NCBI GenBank assembly: GCA_964570565.1
Contig: CAZMYT010000004.1
Coordinates: 124,001 to 188,000, forward strand
DNA length: 64,000 nucleotides
DNA from: W0P28-013 sp964570565
GTDB lineage: Bacteria > Bacteroidota > Bacteroidia > Bacteroidales > Paludibacteraceae
Direction of reading: 5' to 3'
Shown: positions 25,760 to 34,030 of the stretch, piece by piece
How the letters are laid out: every line of letters begins with the position of its first letter
Numbering within the stretch: position 1 is the stretch's first letter
Program-made: the position numbers and the translations under genes
The notes under the pieces: model-generated
The model's input: only the letters and a program-made list of their open reading frames with translations
The model's database searches: none
Told to the model about the DNA's origin: nothing

Positions 25760-25861
25760 AAGGTGAAAAGGTTAGTGGTTAATGGGGAACAAGTGAATGT
25801 TAAGAAGAGGTTAAAGGTGAAGAGTTAATGGTTAATGGGGAACAGGTTAAGAGGAAATTAT
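25760..25861 (+). repeat. G-rich low-complexity arm left of the first four-helix-bundle gene
   Basis: The stretch is built from words such as GGTTAAAGG and GGTTAATGGGGAACA; the latter occurs exactly at 25777-25791 and 25830-25844. It runs straight from the aminotransferase stop codon to the next start. The C-rich sequence at 26223-26252 is roughly its reverse complement. Confidence 0.75.
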
Positions 25862-26236
25862 ATGGCAGAAGCATATTCCTATAGAAAGTTGGATGTTTAT
25901 ATCAATGCTAAAGTGTTGGTAAAAACGGTCTATAACCATTTAAGAAAGTTTCCGAAAGAGGAAAATTATGCCTTATGCGACCAGTTACGTCGTTCTGTTA
26001 TTTCAGTACCGTCTAACATTGCAGAAGGAATGGGACGTTTTTCATCCAAGGAACAAATTCATTTTTTAGAAATAGCTTTTGGTTCATTGATGGAAGTACA
26101 ATGTCAACTTGACATTTCGTGTGATTTGGGATATATTACAATAGAAGAATTTGAAGTCATTAATAACGATATAAATAATATAGCAAAACAATTATCAGGG
26201 TTACGTTCGTTAAGAATACGCGCCCTTAACCTTTAA
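25862..26236 (+). CDS. Four-helix-bundle protein (23S rRNA IVS-protein family), copy 1
   Basis: The 124-residue protein belongs to the S23/TIGR02436 family, small helical bundles first found inside 23S rRNA intervening sequences and related to Avd of diversity-generating retroelements. It shows YRKLDVYINAKVLVKTVYN, FPKEENYALCDQLRRSVISV, PSNIAEGMGR and FLEIAFGSLMEVQCQLDIS, the family signature order. A longer frame begins at 25835, but those codons are repeat sequence, so ATG at 25862 is used. The stop TAA lies in the right repeat arm. The protein interrupts a polysaccharide operon, has no obvious pathway link, and its function is unknown. Confidence 0.85.
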   Translation: MAEAYSYRKLDVYINAKVLVKTVYNHLRKFPKEENYALCDQLRRSVISVPSNIAEGMGRFSSKEQIHFLEIAFGSLMEVQCQLDISCDLGYITIEEFEVINNDINNIAKQLSGLRSLRIRALNL

Positions 26237-26252
26237 CCCTTAACCCATAACC
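26223..26252 (+). repeat. C-rich arm right of the first four-helix-bundle gene
   Basis: CCCTTAACC, TTTAACCC, TTAACCC and ATAACC follow one another. The arm overlaps the last codons of the four-helix gene and ends 12 nt before the WbqC start. It is complementary in style to the left arm at 25760-25861. Confidence 0.7.
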
Positions 26253-26264
26253 TTTTTAATAATT

Positions 26265-26954
26265 ATGAAACTTGCCATCATGCAGCCCTATTTTATGCCA
26301 TATATTGGTTATTTCCAGACAATGGCAGCGGTTGATACGTATGTTGTGTATGATGATGTGCAGTATATTAAGGGCGGTTGGGTGAGCCATAATAATATCA
26401 TTATTGGTGGTGAGAAAAAGATGTTTACTATTATACTTAAAGGAGCAAGTCCTAATAAGTTGTTCAACGAGGTAGAGATTGGCGATGATTTTAAGAAATT
26501 TGAACGTATGTTGCAAAGTGCGTATGCTAAAGCGCCTTATTTTAGTGAAGTGATGCCATTATTGCATGCCATTTTTACTTATGATGAAAAATCGTTGGGG
26601 AAATTTTTGCTTCACAGTTATCAAGTTTTGTTGGATTATTGGGAAATTGGAACACAATTGGTACTATCGTCAGAGTTAGAAAAAGATGGTACCCTGCGCG
26701 GTCAAGATAAAGTATTGAATATTTGTAAAAATCTCCAAGCCACAGAGTATTATAATGCCATTGGTGGACAAGACTTGTATGATAAACAGACATTTGCACA
26801 ACATGGGATTGAGCTTAGTTTTGTACAGACACTGGTGGTTTCCTATTCACAGTTTGCGCCTGAATTTATACCTAATTTGTCTATTATCGATGTGTTAATG
26901 CATAATGGCAAAGCCGGAACAAAGCAGTTGTTAAATGCCTATAAGTTGATATGA
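26265..26954 (+). CDS. WbqC family protein
   Basis: The 229-residue protein opens with MKLAIMQPYFMPYIGYFQTM and has VVYDDVQYIKGGWVSHNNI, the conserved start of the WbqC family. Further family features are YYNAIGGQDLYD and FAPEFIPNLSIIDVLMHNG. WbqC-like proteins are found in O-antigen clusters beside sugar aminotransferases and are thought to help attach acyl or aminoacyl groups to amino sugars. Here it follows the VioA-like aminotransferase, from which it is now separated by the four-helix-bundle element. The enzymatic reaction is not firmly established for the family. Confidence 0.85.
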   Translation: MKLAIMQPYFMPYIGYFQTMAAVDTYVVYDDVQYIKGGWVSHNNIIIGGEKKMFTIILKGASPNKLFNEVEIGDDFKKFERMLQSAYAKAPYFSEVMPLLHAIFTYDEKSLGKFLLHSYQVLLDYWEIGTQLVLSSELEKDGTLRGQDKVLNICKNLQATEYYNAIGGQDLYDKQTFAQHGIELSFVQTLVVSYSQFAPEFIPNLSIIDVLMHNGKAGTKQLLNAYKLI

Positions 26955-26984
26955 AAATAGCGTTAGATGTGGAATGTTCAAAAA

Positions 26985-27144
26985 AGGTGAAAGGTTATGG
27001 GTGAAGGGTTATGGGTTAGAGGTTAACCGCATAGTGATGGTCTATTGCTTACTAAACATCCTATTCGTCATTCTTGACTTATTAATTAACCACTCAACAC
27101 TCAATAATTTTCTCCATTAACCCGTAACTATTAGCCATTAACCC
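26985..27144. repeat. Empty low-complexity element with opposed arms
   Basis: A G-rich arm (26985-27028, words like GGTTATGGGTGAAGGG) and a C-rich arm (27114-27144, CCATTAACCCGTAAC...) enclose about 85 nt without an ORF. The plan matches the first four-helix-bundle element without its gene. Confidence 0.6.
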
Positions 27145-27174
27145 AATTAAACACCAAACACTAAAACAATTAAA

Positions 27175-28056
27175 ATGACGCCTTTACTTAGCATAGTAAC
27201 CATAACCTACAATCATGAACCGTTTATTGCTAAAACGATAGAAGGTGTGTTGATGCAGCAAGTCAAATTTCCTATAGAATTGATTATTGCTGAAGATTGT
27301 AGTACCGATGGAACTCGTGCTATTTGCCAGCGGTATGCGGAGGAATATCCAGAATTAATTCGTTTGATAACGTCCGATTCAAACGTGGGTGCCATAGCTA
27401 ACGAGCGACGTGCCATGCTGGCTGCTCGTGGCAAATACATTGCGTTTTGCGAAGGCGACGATTATTGGACTGATCCTTTGAAATTGCAAAAACAGGTCGA
27501 TTTTTTAGAATCACATCCCGATTATAGTGTTACGTTCCACCGCTGTAAGCATTATAATGTTGAAACACAGGAAGTGGTTGACGACAATTGTGGTTACTTG
27601 TTTACCGATAATACCCAATTAGGGGTAGATATTACAACGGCTCAGTTTTTCAAAACGTGGATTACACAGCCTTTAACGATGGTGTATCGGGTGGCTTCGT
27701 TCGATTTAGATGTTGCTTTGCAGTACACATATTATCGTGATATGCACCAAATTTATCATCTATTACAAACAGGTAAAGGCTATTTGTTTGCTTTTGATGG
27801 CGGTGTACGAATTAGACATGAAGGTGGTATGGCAGGTAAAGCAACCTTATTAGAACAAAGTTGGTCAGGTATGACTATAGCAGAAGAGCTTTTTCGCATA
27901 AATAAAACTCAGGACACTAAGGTGTATTACCAGAACATGTTGCAATTTTATATTTATCAAGCACCCACTAAGTGGGATAAAATTAAAAAGTCTATCAAGT
28001 TGTTTGTATTAGATCATAATTTATTATCACTACTTAAGAATATATATAAACATTAA
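27175..28056 (+). CDS. Glycosyltransferase family 2
   Basis: The 293-residue GT-A enzyme has LLSIVTITYNHEPFIAKTI, IELIIAEDCSTDGTRAI and the metal site CEGDDYWTDP near residue 98. The E-G-D-D-Y-W form is common in polysaccharide-locus GT2 proteins. No membrane segment is seen. It is followed 11 nt later by gmd. Its own upstream region has been replaced by the empty repeat element. Confidence 0.85.
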   Translation: MTPLLSIVTITYNHEPFIAKTIEGVLMQQVKFPIELIIAEDCSTDGTRAICQRYAEEYPELIRLITSDSNVGAIANERRAMLAARGKYIAFCEGDDYWTDPLKLQKQVDFLESHPDYSVTFHRCKHYNVETQEVVDDNCGYLFTDNTQLGVDITTAQFFKTWITQPLTMVYRVASFDLDVALQYTYYRDMHQIYHLLQTGKGYLFAFDGGVRIRHEGGMAGKATLLEQSWSGMTIAEELFRINKTQDTKVYYQNMLQFYIYQAPTKWDKIKKSIKLFVLDHNLLSLLKNIYKH

Positions 28057-28067
28057 AATCACATACA

Positions 28068-29129
28068 ATGAAAAAAGCTTTAATTACTGGTATTACGGGT
28101 CAAGATGGATCCTATCTAGCTGAGTTTTTACTTGGTAAAGGTTATGAAGTACATGGTATCATTCGACGTTCATCTACGTTTAATACAGGACGTATTGAAC
28201 ATCTCTATTTGCACGAATGGGTACGCGATATGAAACGGGAACGTGCCATTAATTTGCACTATGGTGATATGACCGATTCCAGTTCGTTGATTCGTATTAT
28301 TCAGGAAGTTCAGCCAGACGAGATTTATAATCTGGCGGCACAAAGTCATGTAAAAGTAAGTTTTGATGTTCCTGAGTATACCGCTGAAACTGATGCTGTT
28401 GGAACATTGCGTTTATTGGAAGCCATTAGAATTTTGGGCATGGAAAAACGCATTAGAGTGTATCAAGCCTCAACTTCAGAACTTTTTGGTAAAGTACAGG
28501 AAGTTCCTCAAAAAGAGACAACTCCTTTTTATCCACGTTCTCCTTATGGGGTGGCAAAACTGTATAGTTATTGGATTATTAAAAACTATCGTGAATCGTA
28601 TGATATGTTTGCGGTTAATGGAATCTTATTTAATCATGAGAGTGAACGTCGTGGTGAGACTTTTGTAACACGTAAAATCACTTTAGCTGTTGCACGTATA
28701 GCTAAAGGACTTCAGGATAAATTATATATGGGAAACCTCAATGCCTTACGTGATTGGGGCTACGCCAAAGACTATGTAGAATGTATGTGGTTGATGTTGC
28801 AACATTCGACACCCGAAGATTTTGTAATTGCCACTGGTGAATACCATACTGTACGCGAATTTTGCTTATTGGCTTTTGCTGAAGCAGGCATTGATTTGGT
28901 ATTTGAAGGTGAAGGTGTTGAAGAAAAAGGTATTGATAAAAAATCTGGCAAGGTGTTACTTGAAATTGACCCTAAATATTTTAGACCATCCGAAGTAGAA
29001 CAATTACTAGGTGATCCAACTAAAGCAAGAACATTATTAGGATGGAATCCACGCAAAACATCTTTTCAACAATTGGTTAAATTGATGGTTAAATCTGATA
29101 TGGCACTGGTGGAAAAGGAAAATAGCTAA
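28068..29129 (+). CDS. gmd: GDP-mannose 4,6-dehydratase
   Basis: The 353-residue extended short-chain dehydrogenase converts GDP-D-mannose to GDP-4-keto-6-deoxy-D-mannose. The NADP-binding site is GITGQDGSYLAEFLL (residues 8-22). The catalytic set is Ser/Thr in QASTSELFG with Tyr160-xxx-Lys164 (YGVAK). RRSSTFNTGRIEHLY and NHESERRGETFVTRKIT are Gmd signatures. Its product feeds both the next gene (Fcl/ColC-like) and the ColD-like enzyme after that. The gap to the neighbour is 12 nt. Confidence 0.95.
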   Translation: MKKALITGITGQDGSYLAEFLLGKGYEVHGIIRRSSTFNTGRIEHLYLHEWVRDMKRERAINLHYGDMTDSSSLIRIIQEVQPDEIYNLAAQSHVKVSFDVPEYTAETDAVGTLRLLEAIRILGMEKRIRVYQASTSELFGKVQEVPQKETTPFYPRSPYGVAKLYSYWIIKNYRESYDMFAVNGILFNHESERRGETFVTRKITLAVARIAKGLQDKLYMGNLNALRDWGYAKDYVECMWLMLQHSTPEDFVIATGEYHTVREFCLLAFAEAGIDLVFEGEGVEEKGIDKKSGKVLLEIDPKYFRPSEVEQLLGDPTKARTLLGWNPRKTSFQQLVKLMVKSDMALVEKENS

Positions 29130-29141
29130 TTTAATTTATGT

Positions 29142-30071
29142 ATGGATAAAAATGCCAAAATATACATAGCAGGACATACAGGATTGGTAGGGTCTGCTAT
29201 TTGGCGCTATTTAGAGCGTGCTGGATTTCATAATCTAGTAGGTAAAACACATGGTGAAGTTGATCTAAGAGATGCTCAAGCCGTTAAGCACTTTTTTGAT
29301 TCAGAAAAACCAGTTTACGTATTTTTAGCTGCAGGAAGAGTTGGCGGCATACAAGCAAATATAGCGCAGCCAGCCTCTTTTTTATATGATAACGTTATGA
29401 TGCAAGTGAATGTTATTCATCAAGCATATCTATCGAACGTAAAAAAAATAGTTGTTTTAGGTTCTTCTTGTATTTATCCTAAAGCATCTCCACAACCCAT
29501 GAAAGAAGACTATTTACTCGATGGTAAATTGGAACCAACGAATGAAGGTTATGCACTTTCTAAGATTGTAGCCTTAAAAATGGCAGAAGTCTATAAACAG
29601 CAATATAAATTTGATGCTATTGCTATTATGCCTCCCAATTTGTATGGTTTTAATGACAGTTTTGATCCTATACATTCGCATGTATTATCTGCAACAGTTA
29701 AAAAGTTTGTTGATGCTGTAGATCAGGGGCTATCACAGGTAACCATGTGGGGAACAGGAAATGCGCGGCGTGAATTTATGCATGTTGATGATATGGCTGC
29801 TGCAGCTTTTTACATGATGGAGCAATATAATGGCGATACCTTTATAAATGTGGGTTGGGGCGAAGATATTTCAATCAAATCGTTAGCCGAATTAGTAGCC
29901 GATATGGTTGGTTATAATGGATCTATCGTTTGGGATACTTCTAAACCAGATGGTATGATGCGTAAATGTATGGATGTAACTCGCATGAAAGAAATAGGAT
30001 TTTATCCTAAAATAGAGATAAAAGAAGGGATTAGAGAAATGATTAATTATTATAACACAATCAAACAATGA
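29142..30071 (+). CDS. fcl: GDP-L-fucose synthase or GDP-L-colitose synthase
   Basis: The 309-residue SDR enzyme is an epimerase/reductase of the GMER family. Seen are YIAGHTGLVGSAI (NADP site), the catalytic Ser/Cys in LGSSCIYP (Ser109 and Cys110) and Tyr137-xxx-Lys141 (YALSK). It also has SHVLSATVKKF and WGTGNARREFMHVDD. These residues are shared by Fcl (GDP-fucose) and ColC (GDP-colitose). Because the next gene looks like the ColD 3-dehydratase, colitose is at least as likely as fucose. The stop overlaps the next start as ATGA. Confidence 0.85.
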   Translation: MDKNAKIYIAGHTGLVGSAIWRYLERAGFHNLVGKTHGEVDLRDAQAVKHFFDSEKPVYVFLAAGRVGGIQANIAQPASFLYDNVMMQVNVIHQAYLSNVKKIVVLGSSCIYPKASPQPMKEDYLLDGKLEPTNEGYALSKIVALKMAEVYKQQYKFDAIAIMPPNLYGFNDSFDPIHSHVLSATVKKFVDAVDQGLSQVTMWGTGNARREFMHVDDMAAAAFYMMEQYNGDTFINVGWGEDISIKSLAELVADMVGYNGSIVWDTSKPDGMMRKCMDVTRMKEIGFYPKIEIKEGIREMINYYNTIKQ

Positions 30072-31240
30072 GAATTCCATTAATGAAAAATGCGTTTCTA
30101 AGAGAAAAAGAAACGAAGCAAGCATTGTCAGAATTTATATTAAATACGAATCAATTTTCCATGGGACAGGAGTGTGAAAAGTTTGAACATAAATTTTCAC
30201 GCTATCAACGTCGAACCTATTCTTTGTTATTCAATAGTGGTGGTAGTGCAAATTTAGCTTTACTGCAAGCACTTAAAAGTTTAGGACGTTTAAAAGATGG
30301 AGATAAAATAGGCTTTTCCTCACTTACGTGGTCAACCAACGTGATGCCTATTATTCAAATGGGTTTTATTCCGGTGCCTATTGATTGTGAGATTAACACC
30401 ATTAACGTGATGTCTAAAAATCTCATTCAACGTATAAAAGAGGTGAAATTATCGGCTTTTTTTGCTACAAATGTATTAGGTTATTCTGGTGATTTAGATA
30501 TCATTAAAACCTTATGTGCTGATAACGACATCCTATTTTTGGAAGATAATTGTGAATCATTAGGTGCTGAAATGCCAACGGATAAGGTTGGTAATTTTAG
30601 TTTAGCTTCAACCTTTTCTTTTTATGTAGCTCACCACATGTCTACTATCGAAGGTGGTATGCTATGTACAGATGATGACGAGTTATATCAGGTTTTGAAA
30701 ATGACACGTGCTAATGGTTGGGATCGTAATTTGACCGAAACTCAACAAACCAAATTACGTGAGCCCTACAATATTTCACCATTCAATTCTAAATACAGTT
30801 TTTTTGAATTGGGTTTTAATTTAAGACCAACTGAAATTACAGGTTTTTTAGGACAACATCAAATGCAGTATTTGGAAGAAAATATAGCTATTCGCAATAA
30901 TAATCATCGAAGATTTGAAACCGTCATTTCACAAAATGATGATTTGTTGTTAGTAAAACATGATCACATGCATCAAATATCTCCGTTTGGTTTGGTGGTG
31001 CTTTGCAAAACGCCCGAATTACGTGAGAAATACTTAACAAGGTTCATTGCTGCAGAGATTGAAGTTCGTCCTGTGATCGCAGGAAATATGCAAAATCAAC
31101 CTTTTTATAGTAAGTATGTAGAAGTTATGTATGACTTACCTAATACTGATTTTATTCATAATAATGGATTTTATTGTGGTAATTATCCAGAGTTAAGCGA
31201 TGCTGATATTGACGTGATTTGTAACTGTTTGAAAAAATAA
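30068..31240 (+). CDS. colD: PLP-dependent GDP-4-keto-6-deoxymannose 3-dehydratase (ColD-like)
   Basis: The 390-residue DegT-fold protein lacks the usual PLP-binding lysine. The site reads FSFYVAHHMSTIEGG, with His189 where sister aminotransferases have Lys (compare Lys186 in the 24647 gene). A His at this place is the hallmark of sugar 3-dehydratases such as ColD (His188) and the E1 enzymes of 3,6-dideoxyhexose synthesis. With Gmd and an Fcl/ColC-like reductase directly upstream, the expected product is GDP-L-colitose. Length fits ColD. The start overlaps the fcl stop (ATGA), so the two are translated together. Confidence 0.78.
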   Translation: MRIPLMKNAFLREKETKQALSEFILNTNQFSMGQECEKFEHKFSRYQRRTYSLLFNSGGSANLALLQALKSLGRLKDGDKIGFSSLTWSTNVMPIIQMGFIPVPIDCEINTINVMSKNLIQRIKEVKLSAFFATNVLGYSGDLDIIKTLCADNDILFLEDNCESLGAEMPTDKVGNFSLASTFSFYVAHHMSTIEGGMLCTDDDELYQVLKMTRANGWDRNLTETQQTKLREPYNISPFNSKYSFFELGFNLRPTEITGFLGQHQMQYLEENIAIRNNNHRRFETVISQNDDLLLVKHDHMHQISPFGLVVLCKTPELREKYLTRFIAAEIEVRPVIAGNMQNQPFYSKYVEVMYDLPNTDFIHNNGFYCGNYPELSDADIDVICNCLKK

Positions 31241-31245
31241 ATCGT

Positions 31246-32067
31246 ATGTACATTTTTTATCCATTGTATGGTTTGGCCAATCGTATGCGAGTAATTGATT
31301 CAGCCTATCGCTTTTGTAAAACCTACAATAAAAAGTTTGTAATATGTTGGGAACGTGACCAGGTAGTTAATTGTCCATTCAATAAATTATTCAATCCGTT
31401 AGCGTATCTTAAAGAGTCGCACTCTTATCGCTATGTTCGCTTGTTGCATAAATTAGAACGCCATTTTGGATTGGTTCGTTGGTTTGTGCAAGTGCTTGAA
31501 AGATGTCATATATTAAAAATATTTAAAGAAGAACAATACGAAGAGTTACGGGCGTTTACTAAAAAGGGAGGCAATAAATTTCTTTGGGTAATTGTCGAAA
31601 GTTATTCGGTTTTTTATAGAACAGATGAAGATGATTTTTTTCGCGATTTATTTCAATTAAATGATTTGATGTCACAACGGTTAAAAAATGAAACCAAAGC
31701 ATTTAAAACTAACGTTATTGGTGTTCATGTCCGTAGAACTGATAATAAGGATTCTATTGAGCGAAGCCCTTTGGAATTATTTATTGCGCGAATGCAAGAG
31801 GAAATAGTCAAAGACCCTGAAGTTCAGTTTTATGTAGCCTCCGATGATCCGTTAGTTAAAGAACAATTGTTACACATGTTTGGTGCTCAACGTATAATTA
31901 TTCCAACTGGTGTTATAGGGCGCGATTCAGAAGAGGGTATACGTCAAGCGTTGATTGAAATGTATGCACTTTCTAAAACAAAACGTATTTTGGGTTCTTA
32001 TTATAGTTCATTTTCAGAAATTGCATCATCCTTAGCTAGTGTTGAACTTCAAATAATAATGAAATAA
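31246..32067 (+). CDS. Fucosyltransferase-like glycosyltransferase
   Basis: The 273-residue protein begins YPLYGLANRMRVIDSAYRF and has VIGVHVRRTDNKDS near residue 160, the HxRRTDN motif of the NodZ/GT23-like fucosyltransferase fold that binds the GDP-sugar. A second conserved part, FYVASDD, and SYYSSFSEIAS near the C-terminus also fit. It follows the Gmd-Fcl/ColC-ColD set by 5 nt, so it probably uses their GDP-deoxysugar. Whether this is fucose or colitose cannot be read from sequence. Confidence 0.7.
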   Translation: MYIFYPLYGLANRMRVIDSAYRFCKTYNKKFVICWERDQVVNCPFNKLFNPLAYLKESHSYRYVRLLHKLERHFGLVRWFVQVLERCHILKIFKEEQYEELRAFTKKGGNKFLWVIVESYSVFYRTDEDDFFRDLFQLNDLMSQRLKNETKAFKTNVIGVHVRRTDNKDSIERSPLELFIARMQEEIVKDPEVQFYVASDDPLVKEQLLHMFGAQRIIIPTGVIGRDSEEGIRQALIEMYALSKTKRILGSYYSSFSEIASSLASVELQIIMK

Positions 32068-32138
32068 CACGCATCATTTTATATATTACAATTATATATG
32101 TTATTTCATTCATTAGAATTTGCTTAATACAAAATAGT

Positions 32139-33062
32139 ATGTTTTCAATTGTCATTCCACTATATAATAAAGCTAAGAGCGTGGCTGATACCATTCAAAG
32201 TATTCTCGGTCAATCTTTTGCCGACTTTGAATTGATTATTGTAGACGATGGCTCTAGCGATGACAGTGTGCGGGTGGTGAACCAATTTACTGACAAGCGT
32301 ATTCGCCTCATTCATAAAGAGAATGGAGGCGTTTGTTCTGCTCGTAATGTGGGCATTTTGCACGCTCAATACGATTATATCGCTCTGCTCGATGCCGATG
32401 ATCAGTGGGATACCGATTATTTATTGGAGCAACAGAAGTTAATTAACGAGTTTCCCCAAGCTTCGATGTGGGGCATTAATTTTGCCGAACTATTCGATGG
32501 TAAACTCATTCATGAACTAGAAACCGCTTTGCCTAAAGGCTATCGTGGTGTAGTGGAAAACTATTTTAGTATGAAAGGGCGTGTGTCCGATTTGTTTTGT
32601 TCGTCGTCGGTAGTCATTCGTAAGTCGGCTTTCGATGTGGCGGGTTTGTTCGATGAGCGGTTGAAATATAGTGAAGACATTGATATGTGGTATCGTATTA
32701 TTATCCATTTTCCAGTGGTTTTTTACGATCGTTATATGGCTTTTTACCAATACGATGCGGAGAATAGAGCGATGAATACTGCGCGAAAATTGCGTTATTT
32801 TTTACCCTATTACGTCGATAAATACAGCATTTATAAATCGCATACCGATTTTTATACATTTATACAGCGTTGGAGTGCTGTACATATTAGACCCTATTAT
32901 TTTGGGAGCGATAAAACGCAAAGATCGGATGCTAAAGTGGCGGTTCGCAAATTGGATTATTCGGTGTTGCCAACTAAATACAGGTATTTGTTCAAAACAC
33001 CTCATTGGTTGGGTAGTCTAGTGTATGTTATTTCTAACTTAAAACAACGTTTACTTAAATGA
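32139..33062 (+). CDS. Glycosyltransferase family 2
   Basis: The 307-residue GT-A protein has MFSIVIPLYNKAKSVADTI, FELIIVDDGSSDDSVRVV, GVCSARNVG and LLDADDQWD (DAD metal site near residue 88), with SEDIDMWYRI as the acid/base region. It is closely related to the next gene (both begin with IVIPLYNKA and share the DAENRAMN motif near the end), so the pair arose by duplication. The stop overlaps the next start. Confidence 0.88.
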   Translation: MFSIVIPLYNKAKSVADTIQSILGQSFADFELIIVDDGSSDDSVRVVNQFTDKRIRLIHKENGGVCSARNVGILHAQYDYIALLDADDQWDTDYLLEQQKLINEFPQASMWGINFAELFDGKLIHELETALPKGYRGVVENYFSMKGRVSDLFCSSSVVIRKSAFDVAGLFDERLKYSEDIDMWYRIIIHFPVVFYDRYMAFYQYDAENRAMNTARKLRYFLPYYVDKYSIYKSHTDFYTFIQRWSAVHIRPYYFGSDKTQRSDAKVAVRKLDYSVLPTKYRYLFKTPHWLGSLVYVISNLKQRLLK

Positions 33063-33946
33063 TATCTATTGTCATTCCATTATATAACAAAGCACAAAGT
33101 ATTGCCAATACCATTCGCTGTATTCAACAGCAAACGTATCAAGACTTTGAAGTCGTGGTGATCGAAGGTTGGTCAACCGACGGTAGTACCGAGCTGATAC
33201 ACCAATTGGCGGCGCAGGATACGCGTATTCGTGTGCTGATGCAACAAAATCGTAAAGGAGTGACGCCAGCGCGTAATGAAGGCGTACAAGCAGCTAATTA
33301 TGAACATGTTGCGTTTATTGATGCGGATGATTATTGGGAGCCTACCTATTTGGAAACCTTAGTTAAACTGATGCATGATTTTCCAACGGCTGGTATTTGG
33401 GGGTTTAGTTATGGTATTATGACTGGCACTGATAAAACGCTCAATAAAGCGATTATACCAGCGCAATTCAGAGGTGTTTTGGAAAATCCTTGGGTGTATG
33501 GCTGTCCTTATTGGACTGGTGCAACGGGCGTTTCCAAATCGGCTGTTGAACGAATCGGCGGATTTGACAATCAAATTATTTATGGCGAAGATTTAGATTT
33601 GTGGTATCGTTTGATGTTGAACTGTCCAGCCGTGTACGAAGATAAGGTGCTGGCGTATTATCGTGTTGATGCTGAAAATAGGGCGATGAACAATGTAATC
33701 CCGTTTGAAAAACATTTACCGTTTTTCATCGAAAAATATGAAACGTACCGAGTTGAAAACGCCGATTTTCGCCGTTATTTCGATTTGCAATGTTTGTACC
33801 GTCTTTATCCGTATGTGTTGATGCCACAGTATCGCGCTGATTTACGTCGCGTATTACGACAAATCGATTTTTCGCAACAGAAATTATCGATGCGATTACG
33901 TTTTTGGTGCCCACGGTTGTATAATTTTTATTTGAACCTGAAATAA
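33059..33946 (+). CDS. Glycosyltransferase family 2, paralogue of the preceding gene
   Basis: The 295-residue protein has MISIVIPLYNKAQSIANTI, FEVVVIEGWSTDGSTELI (Glu-Gly-Trp in place of Asp-Asp-Gly, unusual at the nucleotide site), GVTPARNEG, FIDADDYWEP and YGEDLDLWYRL. The VIEGWSTDGS variant also occurs in known GT2 proteins, so activity is likely retained. It overlaps the preceding gene by 4 nt (ATGA). Confidence 0.87.
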   Translation: MISIVIPLYNKAQSIANTIRCIQQQTYQDFEVVVIEGWSTDGSTELIHQLAAQDTRIRVLMQQNRKGVTPARNEGVQAANYEHVAFIDADDYWEPTYLETLVKLMHDFPTAGIWGFSYGIMTGTDKTLNKAIIPAQFRGVLENPWVYGCPYWTGATGVSKSAVERIGGFDNQIIYGEDLDLWYRLMLNCPAVYEDKVLAYYRVDAENRAMNNVIPFEKHLPFFIEKYETYRVENADFRRYFDLQCLYRLYPYVLMPQYRADLRRVLRQIDFSQQKLSMRLRFWCPRLYNFYLNLK

Positions 33947-34030
33947 AAACCATCATATTATAAAACATTGATTTATAAATAATTAAAATTTTATTAGTAA
34001 GTAATTTGAGAATAACCATAATATATATCC

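Noticed and set aside
25835..25861. Nine extra N-terminal codons of the first four-helix-bundle protein
   Set aside because: These codons are repeat-arm sequence, and the family start lies at 25862.
25862..26236. Diversity-generating retroelement, because Avd shares the four-helix fold
   Set aside because: No reverse transcriptase or template/variable repeat pair is present.
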